The translations under genes and the position numbers were made by a program. This document shows, piece after piece, positions 1 through 5,895 of a DNA stretch of 9,398 nucleotides. Origin of the DNA: S012-135 sp964423785 (GTDB taxonomy: Bacteria; Desulfobacterota; Desulfobulbia; Desulfobulbales; S012-135); the NCBI GenBank assembly GCA_964423785.1, contig CAYRGZ010000110.1, forward strand, positions 1 through 9,398, in the 5' to 3' direction. Under the pieces are notes generated by a model. It worked only from the letters and a program-made list of their open reading frames with translations. It was not told the DNA's origin and did not search any database. The first letter of the stretch is position 1. The number at the start of each line of letters is the position of its first letter.

Positions 1-293
1 GGGAAGATGTTGACATCATCAAGGGGCATGTCTCCAGAGATCATGTGCATCTTTTCGTATCGATTCCGCCACAGGTAACGATCAGTCGGCTTGTGCAAAA
101 GTTGAAAGGCAAGACATCGCATAAACTGTTGAGCGAGTTTCCACATTTGCGCAAGATATATTGGGGCCGCCATTTTTGGGCGCGAGGCTACTTTTGCTGT
201 AGCAGTGGGAATGTGACTGATGAGGTCATTAAACAGTATATCGAAGGCCAGGTCCATACCACAGACGATGATTTCAAGGTCGAAGGCGAGTAG
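1..293 (+). CDS. tnpA: IS200/IS605-family Y1 transposase TnpA, 5'-truncated by window edge
   Basis: Single-strand DNA transposase of the HUH/Y1 type, which cuts and rejoins hairpin-marked transposon ends through a 5'-phosphotyrosine. The first complete codon in the window is at position 3, and about 97 residues are visible. The run around positions 39-68 reads DHVHLFVSIPP, where HVH is the metal-binding HUH motif. Near the end, IKQYIEGQ (about 222-252) matches the C-terminal helix that carries the catalytic Tyr in this family, and KGKTSHKLLSEFP and YWGRHFWARGYF are also typical TnpA signatures. The reading frame closes with TAG at 291-293, a normal C-terminus just after the catalytic helix. 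Only the N-terminal beta strand is missing, because of the window edge. No tnpB/IscB partner lies to the right. Whether one lies further left cannot be seen. Family assignment is firm; whether the element is active is unknown. Confidence 0.93.
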   Translation, partial: EDVDIIKGHVSRDHVHLFVSIPPQVTISRLVQKLKGKTSHKLLSEFPHLRKIYWGRHFWARGYFCCSSGNVTDEVIKQYIEGQVHTTDDDFKVEGE

Positions 294-324
294 TCGGCAA
301 GGCCGACGTCGCCAGCTTTAGCTG
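293..324 (+). repeat. Two small hairpins between tnpA stop and the right-end palindrome
   Basis: GTCGGC (293-298), spacer AAG, GCCGAC (302-307) forms a perfect 6-bp stem that starts on the last base of the tnpA stop codon. It is followed by CAGC (313-316), loop TTTA, GCTG (321-324). They may be accessory structure in the element's right end or help 3' end formation of the tnpA transcript. The stems are visible; the roles are inferred. Confidence 0.45.
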
Positions 325-334
325 TTACCTGAAG

Positions 335-355
335 CCACCGGCTTTTAGCCGGTGG
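335..355 (+). repeat. Right-end hairpin of the IS200/IS605 element
   Basis: Perfect 8-bp stem: CCACCGGC at 335-342, loop TTTTA at 343-347, GCCGGTGG at 348-355. Its position 42 bp after the tnpA stop fits the subterminal palindrome bound by Y1 transposases. There is no T-run after it, so a terminator role is less likely. Confidence 0.75.
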
Positions 356-363
356 AGTATTCA

Positions 364-559
364 CTCTCGTTTAAAATTTATTTATAATCCTAGCCTATTA
401 TCAGGCCTCTATCGCGATTTTTGCCGCTTCGATTATTTTTTCTCTTGACATCTTTCAGAAATTTCGTAAGAGCTTCCTGGCTCTTCGACGTTCCGTGTAG
501 TGCGGAAAGCAATTTCTTATCACCTATAATGCCTATCGAGGAATCGGAAAAATCATGAA
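364..559. other. Spacer between the IS element and the diguanylate cyclase gene
   Basis: About 200 bp that is clearly more AT-rich than its surroundings and has no convincing gene. Read on the reverse strand, two overlapping frames (about 530-400) give short stretches rich in Lys, Glu and Ala (for example KSQEALTKFLKDVK, then MSREKIIEAAKIAIEA ending at a stop). These could be the scrap of a small older gene, but I cannot name it. A perfect TATAAT lies at 525-530. Confidence 0.4.
502..530 (+). promoter_or_regulatory. Candidate sigma70-type promoter for the heme-sensing cyclase
   Basis: A perfect -10 hexamer TATAAT is at 525-530, 30 bp before the start codon at 560. The -35 region expected 17 bp upstream (GCGGAA at about 502-507) matches the consensus poorly, so the promoter would be weak or activator-dependent. 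The leader would be very short, with GAGGAA at 538-543 as a somewhat distant ribosome binding site. Confidence 0.3.
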
Positions 560-1837
560 ATGAATAAATACACCCCGGCAAACCACAAGTCGAGCGTAAG
601 CTTCACCCGCAAGTACATCGCCGCCACTACAGTCATCAGTTCGCTTCTGGTCGTCCTTGTTTTCTGGGAATTCAACCAGCATTCCACCCGACTGCTTAAA
701 AATCAGCTCATCCACGAAGCCCGCGCCTTCTTCCAGGAGATCGTCCAGACCCGCCGCTGGATCATCCGCAACCAGGGGGTCTATCTCAGGCAGCCCCCTC
801 CCCCGAAAAAGGGTGATATCATGGCCGAAATCCCCGGCCTGCGGCTGACCATCACCGACCGCGACGGCACCAGGTACTACCTTCACAACCACGCAATAAT
901 CACCGACGAGATCTCCGCCCTCGGCCAGCAGGAACGCCTGTTCAAGATCAGATTGCTCAGCGACCGTCCCCTGAACCCGGCTAACGCTGCCCGAGACCCC
1001 TTCGAATCAAAGGCTCTTGGCGATTTCGCCTCCGGCTGCTGCGAGGAGGCCTACCGTTTCGAACGCAGGGGCACCAGCCACGTCTTCCGCTACATCGCCC
1101 CCCTGTTCGTCACCAGCGACTGCCTCGGATGTCACGGTCTCCAGGGGTACAAGGTGGGCGATGTCCGCGGCGCCATCGAGGTGATGATCCCGGCCGAAAA
1201 CATTCAGAAGGAGATCCTCCAGGACCGGATCTACACCATCCTCTCCGCCGGAGCCATCCTCGTTCTGCTTCTCGCAGGCGTCCTGGCGGTCTCCCGCCTC
1301 TACCTCCACGATCTTGCTGCCTCCGAGAAGAGACTCCTCTTCCTCGCCACCACCGACCCCCTCACCGGTCTTCTGAACCGGCGGGAAGGGCTGCACCGTT
1401 TCCAGCAGGAGTTCACCCGCAACGAACGGGAAAAAGGCAGGCTCGCCGCCATGATCATCGACATCGACCACTTCAAGTCAATAAACGACAAATACGGCCA
1501 CACCACGGGCGACCAAGCCCTCAGGATGGTCGCTGACACCATCAGCCAGGGGACGCGGGAGTATGACATCGTCTGTCGCTACGGCGGCGAGGAATTCCTG
1601 GTGGTGTTGCCGGGCTGCGATCTCGCCGGAGCCGAGGAGATCGGGAGGAGAATCATCGAGATGATCCGTTCGCGGGGGCTGCATTTCGACAAGGGAGGAA
1701 GGCTGCGGCTCACCGCCAGCGCTGGAGTGACGATCATGGTCGAAGGCGACAGCGTCGACAGCATCATCAGCCGCGCCGACGACGCCATGTACAAGGCCAA
1801 GGCCGAGGGAAGGAACCGAGTATGCACCCTTGTCTGA
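560..1837 (+). CDS. Membrane diguanylate cyclase with periplasmic c-heme DUF3365/Tll0287-like sensor domain
   Basis: Predicted to make c-di-GMP from two GTP in response to a periplasmic heme sensor. The 425 residues run: N-terminal membrane segment about 18-37; periplasmic DUF3365/Tll0287-like domain about 45-215 with NPANAARDPFE and a single c-type heme motif CLGCH at 188-192; second membrane segment about 225-248; GGDEF domain 258-423. The cyclase looks active: DIDHFK begins at the metal-binding Asp (D301) and the signature is GGEEF at 342-346. A product-inhibition I-site RxxD (REYD, 333-336) sits exactly five residues before it. The TATTDPLTGLLNR-like entry to the domain is present as ATTDPLTGLLNR. 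The start at 560 gives a normal membrane anchor; GAGGAA 16 bp upstream is a weak Shine-Dalgarno. The gene stands alone, followed by a broken transposase. Heme attachment needs the cytochrome c maturation system. The ligand or redox signal is not known. Confidence 0.92.
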   Translation: MNKYTPANHKSSVSFTRKYIAATTVISSLLVVLVFWEFNQHSTRLLKNQLIHEARAFFQEIVQTRRWIIRNQGVYLRQPPPPKKGDIMAEIPGLRLTITDRDGTRYYLHNHAIITDEISALGQQERLFKIRLLSDRPLNPANAARDPFESKALGDFASGCCEEAYRFERRGTSHVFRYIAPLFVTSDCLGCHGLQGYKVGDVRGAIEVMIPAENIQKEILQDRIYTILSAGAILVLLLAGVLAVSRLYLHDLAASEKRLLFLATTDPLTGLLNRREGLHRFQQEFTRNEREKGRLAAMIIDIDHFKSINDKYGHTTGDQALRMVADTISQGTREYDIVCRYGGEEFLVVLPGCDLAGAEEIGRRIIEMIRSRGLHFDKGGRLRLTASAGVTIMVEGDSVDSIISRADDAMYKAKAEGRNRVCTLV

Positions 1838-1877
1838 CCCCTCCCGCCAGTCCGGAAGTCGATACTCCCCCCCTGAA

Positions 1878-2048
1878 GAGGCACTGGCCAGCTATGGCAA
1901 GCCACGATATATTCAATACTGATCAGGGCAGCCAGTTCACCAGGACGATTTCACTGGGGTGCTCTAAGGATGCCACTATCCGCATCTCCATGGACGGCAA
2001 AGGCGCTGGATGGACAACGTCATGATCAAAAGGCTCTGGCGCTCTCTG
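1878..2048 (+). pseudogene. Decayed fragment of an IS3-family transposase (OrfB, DDE integrase core)
   Basis: Pieces of the conserved C-terminal half of an IS3-family transposase appear in order but in different frames: ALASYGKPRYI (about 1881-1913), FNTDQGSQFT (about 1912-1941), FTGVL, KDATIRISMDGKG (about 1966-2004) and WMDNVMIKRLWRSL (about 2007-2048). In intact relatives these form one continuous run with the second catalytic Asp in NTDQGSQFT and the region before the catalytic Glu. At least three frameshifts and a stop break it, and both ends are missing, so it cannot make a transposase. The fragment lies between the cyclase stop and the integrase stop and marks an old insertion or recombination scar at the edge of the putative integrated element. 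Confidence 0.8.
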
Positions 2049-2090
2049 ATAATCCGAGGCTATCAGGAGGAGACGCCCCTCAACCCCGCG

Positions 2091-3140
2091 TCAGTCCGTA
2101 TCGAGATCTACACTACCGAGCTTCTCAATAGCAGCGCGCAGGTGGGCGTCGTCGAGGTGGGTGTAACGCAGGACCATCTGCAGGGTGCGATGGCCGAGGA
2201 TGGCGGCCAAAGTGCGGAGATCGACTCCACGCATGATCAGCCACGAGGCTGCCGTGTGCCGGAGATCGTGCATGCGGACATGCGGCACCCCGGCCCGCAC
2301 GCGCGCCCGCTCGAATCCCTCCCGGAACACCTGGTTTGGAATGGCCGGCAGCCGACCCCTGACGAAGACGAAGTCTTCAGGACGCCGACCGGCGACGAGC
2401 GGCGTCAGAGCCTCGACCGCCGGCCCGGTGAGCGGCACAGGCCGCCGGTCCCCGTTCTTCGTATCGATGAGGATAAGAGACCGACGGTCGATGTCGATCT
2501 GCCAGGCCCGGACGCTGGCCGCCTCGCCCGGCCGCATGGCGGACTGCAACAGGAGCAACACGTATGGATAGAGCAGCGGGTTTTTTGCCCTACGGCATTC
2601 GGCCAGCAGCCGCCGCGCCTCGTCCACCGACAGGAACACATCGCGGCCTGTGGGTTCCTTCGGCCGATCGATGTTGGCGACCGGGTTGTCGACCGGTATC
2701 TCCCACTCCCTCCGCGCAACACGGTAGAGGTGCGAGAGCAAAGCCAGTTCGAGGCGAACCGTGTAGGCACTCACATCTCTCAGCCGCCGGTCGCGGTACG
2801 CGGCCACGACGCGCGGCGTGATTTCCGCCATCGGGGTGTCGTGACCGAGTTCCCGCACGAGCACCCGTGCGGCACCCCGCTCCCGCTGCTGGGTCGTTAC
2901 CGCCTTGCGCACGCTGACTTGAGCCAGATATTTCTCTACCGCCTTGCCGAACGGCACCTGCCCAAGCCGCGGGTCGTTGTACCGCCTGGCCCTGATCGCA
3001 GCCTCGATATCTGCCGCCCAGTCAGCCGCCTCCCGTTTGGTCGAGAACGTCCGCGACAGCGACCGGTGCCCACGCATCCGCACCGTGGCCGTGTATCTGA
3101 CCCCACCCCGCTTCCCTTTTCTCGCCTGAATGGTTGCCAT
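2091..3140 (-). CDS. Tyrosine recombinase (phage/island integrase)
   Basis: Site-specific integrase of the lambda-type tyrosine recombinase family. The chosen start (ATG read from 3140) gives 349 residues and has AGGGG about 7 nt upstream; an upstream in-frame ATG at 3185 would add 15 residues without a family counterpart. The order is a small basic N-terminal arm-binding region (MATIQARKGKRGGVRYTATVR), a SAM-like core-binding domain about 60-160, and a catalytic domain about 165-345. All active-site residues are visible: Arg203 in SAMRPGE, Lys228 in DTKNGDRRP, His291 and Arg294 in HDLRHTAA, His317 in ILGHRT, and nucleophile Tyr326 in RYTHLDD. It is therefore probably functional. It is transcribed in the same direction as the nearby tRNA-Leu and starts about 150 bp beyond that tRNA's 3' end, the classic position for an element inserted into a tRNA gene. 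Confidence 0.95.
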   Translation of the reverse strand: MATIQARKGKRGGVRYTATVRMRGHRSLSRTFSTKREAADWAADIEAAIRARRYNDPRLGQVPFGKAVEKYLAQVSVRKAVTTQQRERGAARVLVRELGHDTPMAEITPRVVAAYRDRRLRDVSAYTVRLELALLSHLYRVARREWEIPVDNPVANIDRPKEPTGRDVFLSVDEARRLLAECRRAKNPLLYPYVLLLLQSAMRPGEAASVRAWQIDIDRRSLILIDTKNGDRRPVPLTGPAVEALTPLVAGRRPEDFVFVRGRLPAIPNQVFREGFERARVRAGVPHVRMHDLRHTAASWLIMRGVDLRTLAAILGHRTLQMVLRYTHLDDAHLRAAIEKLGSVDLDTD

Positions 3141-3149
3141 TTGGCCCCT

Positions 3150-3174
3150 GTTGCTCGTTGCACTTTTGTTGCAC
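3150..3174. repeat. Short direct repeats upstream of the integrase start
   Basis: Three related heptamers in one direction: GTTGCTC (3150-3156) immediately followed by GTTGCAC (3157-3163), a TTTT spacer, then GTTGCAC again (3168-3174). The two exact copies are 11 bp apart, about one helical turn. Lying just upstream of the integrase start and between it and the tRNA, they are candidates for integrase arm-type sites or an integrase operator. The repeats are visible; the role is inferred. Confidence 0.4.
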
Positions 3175-3282
3175 TCGGGGCGCAAAACATACCAAACAGA
3201 ACCCTACCTAGTCAACTGCCGGCACACCCGGCTCCAGGCCGCAGCGCGATCATAACGAGCCGTATTCACGGGAGTTTTCTGC

Positions 3283-3290
3283 AAAAAAAA
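3283..3290 (-). terminator. T-tract just after tRNA-Leu, possible transcription end
   Basis: Two bases after the encoded CCA, the reverse strand has a run of eight T (eight A on the + strand at 3283-3290). No separate hairpin precedes it; only the tRNA's own acceptor and T-arm could serve. It may end or weaken read-through from the tRNA towards the integrase. Confidence 0.3.
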
Positions 3291-3292
3291 CA

Positions 3293-3316
3293 TGGTGCCC
3301 GGAGCGGGAGTCGAAC
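3293..3316 (-). other. Putative attachment site at the 3' end of tRNA-Leu
   Basis: Tyrosine recombinases next to tRNA genes usually recombine in the T-arm and 3' acceptor end, which is this stretch. The integrase lies on the 3' side of the tRNA in matching orientation. I looked by eye for a second copy of TGGTGCCCGGAGCGGGAG on the left side of the window and did not find one, so the far att site is outside the window, degraded or deleted. Confidence 0.35.
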
Positions 3317-3379
3317 CCGCACAGCCTTGCGGCCGAGGGATTTTAAGTCCCTTGTGTCTACCAGTTCCACCATCCGGGC
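3293..3379 (-). tRNA. tRNA-Leu (anticodon UAA)
   Basis: Read on the reverse strand from 3379, this 87-nt segment folds as a class II tRNA. The 7-bp acceptor stem is GCCCGGA paired with TCCGGGC, the D-arm is in GGTGGAACTGGTAGACAC, and the anticodon stem is AGGGA/TCCCT around loop CTTAAAA. The anticodon TAA is at 3345-3343. The long variable arm expected for leucine is present, and the T-arm is GCGGG TTCGACT CCCGC. Discriminator A and an encoded CCA end at 3293. All stems are intact, so any insertion at this site restored the tRNA 3' end. Confidence 0.97.
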
Positions 3380-3430
3380 GTTGGGCGTACTGGTAGCATA
3401 GCAGGGGGGAAAAATCAATGTTGTCGGCTG

Positions 3431-3460
3431 TTGCAACGGCGTCGCATCTGCTATGATAAT
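3431..3460 (+). promoter_or_regulatory. Candidate promoter for the kor operon
   Basis: TTGCAA (3431-3436, four of six -35 matches) is followed after 18 bp by GATAAT (3455-3460, five of six -10 matches); the overlapping TATGAT at 3452-3457 is an alternative -10. It faces the kor genes in the divergent region between tRNA-Leu and korD. It would give a leader of about 160 nt that contains the inverted repeat at 3540-3567. Confidence 0.35.
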
Positions 3461-3539
3461 GAAAACTGATGAACCCGTGAAAACTCGCGGTCGGTCCAGG
3501 TCTGACACGGTAATTCAATGGGTTGCAAAGCGTAAACTC

Positions 3540-3567
3540 GATGGAATCGTATTTTCACGATTCCATC
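3540..3567. repeat. Perfect inverted repeat upstream of korD, operator or leader hairpin
   Basis: GATGGAATCGT (3540-3550), spacer ATTTTC (3551-3556), ACGATTCCATC (3557-3567): two 11-bp arms with no mismatch, ending 59 bp before the korD start. Neither side is followed by a T-run (AAAACC to the right, GAGTTT read leftwards), which argues against a standard terminator. It could be a repressor or activator site, or a stable hairpin in the operon leader. It is the most conspicuous structure in the spacer 3380-3626, which otherwise holds no gene. Confidence 0.6.
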
Positions 3568-3626
3568 AAAACCAGTTCGCTGTTGTCCCTTCGCTTTCTT
3601 ATGACCTCGTATCCCCTTATCGCCCC

Positions 3627-3896
3627 ATGACCACCTCCAAGGACGCAACGGAAACGCGACAGAAAACGCGCAAAAAATTCGACCAGCGCATCTTTCGCGA
3701 CTGGTGCAAGGCCTGCGGCATTTGCATGGCCTTCTGTCCCACGAAGATCATCGACCGCGACCCGGAGGGCAAGCCGGTGATCACCGACCCGGACCGGTGC
3801 ATCGGCTGCCGGACTTGCGAGCTCCATTGCCCCGATTTCGCCATCACCATCACCGAACGCCATCCCCGCCGGAGGAAGACCGATGCCGACGACTGA
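3627..3896 (+). CDS. korD: 2-oxoglutarate:ferredoxin oxidoreductase delta subunit (2x[4Fe-4S] ferredoxin-like)
   Basis: Small iron-sulfur subunit that carries electrons between the thiamine centre of the Kor complex and external ferredoxin. The 89 residues contain two classic [4Fe-4S] motifs: Cys27, 30, 33 and 37 in CKACGICMAFCP, and Cys58, 61, 64 and 68 in CIGCRTCELHCP. I chose ATG 3627 because it gives the usual short basic N-terminus. The frame is open back to an ATG at 3453, but that would add 58 unusual residues running through the inverted repeat. No clear Shine-Dalgarno precedes 3627. A nine-codon reading frame from ATG 3601 ends in TGA overlapping this start (ATGA), so translational coupling is possible. 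The gene overlaps korA by 14 bp and is the first gene of the operon. Por, Vor and Ior complexes have similar small subunits; the neighbours favour Kor. Confidence 0.88.
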   Translation: MTTSKDATETRQKTRKKFDQRIFRDWCKACGICMAFCPTKIIDRDPEGKPVITDPDRCIGCRTCELHCPDFAITITERHPRRRKTDADD

Positions 3897-5022
3897 CGCC
3901 CCCCGCGTTCTCATGCAGGGCAACGAGGCGGTGGTGGCCGGCGCCATCGCCGCCGGCTGCCGTTTCTTCGCCGGGTATCCCATCACACCAGCCTCGGAGA
4001 TCGCCGAGCTGATGGCAACCCGGTTGCCGGCCCACGGCGGCACCTTCATCCAGATGGAGGACGAGATCGCCTCCATCGCCGCCGCCATCGGCGCATCCCT
4101 GGCCGGCACCAAAGCGATGACCGCCACCAGCGGCCCTGGATTCTCCCTCATGCAGGAAAACCTAGGATTCGCCTGTATCGCCGAGGTGCCGTTGGTGGTG
4201 GTGGACGTCATGCGCGGCGGACCGTCCACCGGACTCCCCACCTCACCCGCCCAGGGAGACATCATGCAGGCCCGGTGGGGCACCCACGGCGATCATCCGG
4301 TCATCGTCTTGGCGGTCTCCTCGGTGGCCGACTGCTTCAGCCTGACGGTCCAGGCCTTCAACCTGGCGGAGAAATACCGGGTACCGGTGATCATTCTCTC
4401 CGACGAGGTGGTGGCCCATACCCGGGAGGCGGTCCGCCTACCGGCGGCCGATGAGATCGAGGTGGTGGACCGGGTACGGCCCAGCGTGCCGCCGGAGTGG
4501 TACATTCCTTACGAGGACAACAGCCGCGGCGTGCCGCCCATGGCCGCTTTCGGCGACGGCTATCGCCATCACGTCACCGGCCTGGTCCACGATCCGCGAG
4601 GCTTCCCCACCCAACGACCCGAGGAGATCGAGGCCTTCTTGCGGCGGCTCTTTCGCAAGATCACCAATGGATTCTACGAAATCCACATGCTGCGGACCTT
4701 CATGATGGAGGACGCCGACTTCGGCATCATCGCCTGCGGCTCGGTGGCGCGGGCGGCGCGGCGTGCGGTGGTCCTGGCGCGCCAGCAGGGCATCGCCGCC
4801 GGCCTGGTGCAACTGGTCACCCTCTTTCCCTTTCCGCGCCAGCCTCTGGTGAGTGCCTGCGGCTCCTGCCGGGCGGTGCTGGTGCCGGAGATGAACATGG
4901 GCCAGCTCTCCCGCGAAGTCCGGCGGGTGCTCCCCCCCTCCATCGCTATCCACAAGCACAACCGCATCGACGGCCAGCTCATCACCCCCGACGAACTCGT
5001 AAAGAAACTCGTTTCGATCTGA
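3883..5022 (+). CDS. korA: 2-oxoglutarate:ferredoxin oxidoreductase alpha subunit
   Basis: Catalytic subunit that, with KorB, oxidatively decarboxylates 2-oxoglutarate to succinyl-CoA while reducing ferredoxin, or runs in reverse to fix CO2. The 379 residues have the POR N-terminal domain (about 8-190) followed by the PFOR domain II, a transketolase C-like fold (about 270-375). Visible signatures are GYPITPASEI at 31-40 (the Thr contacts the 2-oxoacid in the family), MTATSGPGFSLMQE at 79-92, and RGGPSTGLPT at 111-120. The 2-oxoglutarate assignment rests on these Kor-like runs and the four-gene layout; a branched-chain or other 2-oxoacid substrate is possible. ATG 3883 has a strong GGAGG at 3871-3875 inside the end of korD. 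The 14-bp overlap suggests coupled translation. Confidence 0.9.
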   Translation: MPTTDAPRVLMQGNEAVVAGAIAAGCRFFAGYPITPASEIAELMATRLPAHGGTFIQMEDEIASIAAAIGASLAGTKAMTATSGPGFSLMQENLGFACIAEVPLVVVDVMRGGPSTGLPTSPAQGDIMQARWGTHGDHPVIVLAVSSVADCFSLTVQAFNLAEKYRVPVIILSDEVVAHTREAVRLPAADEIEVVDRVRPSVPPEWYIPYEDNSRGVPPMAAFGDGYRHHVTGLVHDPRGFPTQRPEEIEAFLRRLFRKITNGFYEIHMLRTFMMEDADFGIIACGSVARAARRAVVLARQQGIAAGLVQLVTLFPFPRQPLVSACGSCRAVLVPEMNMGQLSREVRRVLPPSIAIHKHNRIDGQLITPDELVKKLVSI

Positions 5023-5040
5023 CCCGACCCGGAGGCACGC

Positions 5041-5895
5041 ATGAACCAGTCCATGGCCGAACTGCGGCACCGCTATCTCCGGCACGACAAGAAATTTCCC
5101 CACGTCTGGTGCCCGGGGTGCGGCAACGGTATCGTTCTCGGCGCATTGTTGCGCGGTATCGACCGCCTGGAACTCTCGAAGGACGAAATCGTCTTCGTCT
5201 CCGGCATCGGCTGCTCGGGCCGGATGCCGACCTATACGGACTTCAACACCCTGCACACCACCCACGGCCGGGCGCTGGCCTTCGCCACCGGCGTGAAACT
5301 GGCCCGGCCGGAACTGACGGTCCTGGTGGTGATGGGCGACGGCGACGCCACCGCCATCGGCGGCAACCACTTCATCCACGCCGCCCGCCGCAACCTGGAT
5401 CTCACCACCATCATCATCAACAACCAGATCTACGGCATGACCGGCGGCCAGACCTCACCCACCACGCCGTACGGCAGCACGGCGGCCACCGCCCCGCACG
5501 GCCACATCGAACACGCCTTTTCCATCGCCGAACTGGCGGTCACCGCCGGCGCCGCCTTCGTGGCCCGCGGCACAGTGTACCACGCCGTCATGCTCGACCG
5601 ACTCATCAGCCAGGCCATCGAACATCCGGGATTCTCGGTGGTGGAGGTGATGTCCAACTGCCACGTCCAGTTCGGCCGCCGCAACAAACTCGGCAATCCG
5701 GTCTCCATGCTGCAGTGGTTCAAGGACCACGCAATAAAAAGCGACGAACTTGGCACCGTGCCGCCGGACTCCCTCGACGACCGGTTCACCATCGGCGTAT
5801 TGGCCGACCGCGACAAACCGAACTATATCAAGGAATATGAAACGATCAGAAACAAGGCAGCAGCCGCCCGATCCGACGAACGCCCGCAACGCTAG
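5041..5895 (+). CDS. korB: 2-oxoglutarate:ferredoxin oxidoreductase beta subunit (TPP-binding)
   Basis: Thiamine diphosphate-binding subunit of the Kor complex. The 284 residues start with HVWCPGCGNG (21-30); Cys24 and Cys27, with Cys58 in SGIGCSGR and Cys207 in SNCHVQ, match the four ligands of the subunit's [4Fe-4S] cluster. The TPP/Mg motif is GDGDA (99-103) closing with NN at 127-128, followed by QIYGMTGGQTSPTT, which is highly typical of KorB/PorB. GGAGG at 5031-5035 lies five bases before the ATG. The gap from korA is only 18 bp, so the two are co-transcribed. The last 59 bp overlap the start of korC. Length and motifs are those of a complete enzyme. Confidence 0.92.
   Translation: MNQSMAELRHRYLRHDKKFPHVWCPGCGNGIVLGALLRGIDRLELSKDEIVFVSGIGCSGRMPTYTDFNTLHTTHGRALAFATGVKLARPELTVLVVMGDGDATAIGGNHFIHAARRNLDLTTIIINNQIYGMTGGQTSPTTPYGSTAATAPHGHIEHAFSIAELAVTAGAAFVARGTVYHAVMLDRLISQAIEHPGFSVVEVMSNCHVQFGRRNKLGNPVSMLQWFKDHAIKSDELGTVPPDSLDDRFTIGVLADRDKPNYIKEYETIRNKAAAARSDERPQR

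Larger units (their letters stand above)
1..363 (+). mobile_element. Right-hand part of an IS200/IS605-family insertion sequence
   Basis: The tnpA gene is followed within 70 bp by small hairpins, as expected for the subterminal structures that the transposase recognises at the right end of these elements. The last and strongest hairpin ends at 355, so the element probably ends a few bases later. I place the end near 363 (GTATTCAC), but the exact cleavage tetranucleotide cannot be fixed without the left end or an empty site. These elements make no terminal inverted repeats or target duplications, so none should be expected. Confidence 0.7.

Noticed and set aside
335..355. Hairpin as a rho-independent terminator of tnpA
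   Set aside because: Strong stem but no T-run after it (AGTATTCAC). Its place and shape fit an IS200/IS605 end palindrome better.
445..472. TTGACA at 445-450 as a -35 box
   Set aside because: A perfect -35 hexamer, but no acceptable -10 at 16-18 bp (best TAAGAG). The TATAAT at 525 is too far away to pair with it.
2010..3401. Long + strand reading frame of 463 codons
   Set aside because: It is the antisense shadow of the integrase, running on through the tRNA. Its product is low-complexity Arg/Pro-rich with no domain, and the reverse strand has full catalytic motifs. Only its first 13 codons belong to the IS3 scrap.
3453..3626. Upstream in-frame start for korD at 3453
   Set aside because: It would add 58 residues unlike other delta subunits, translated through the inverted repeat and overlapping the candidate -10 region, with no ribosome binding site.
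4497..5840. + strand reading frame of 447 codons overlapping korA and korB
   Set aside because: Out-of-frame shadow rich in Arg, Pro and His (runs such as HHHHHQQ). The true frames carry all Kor motifs.
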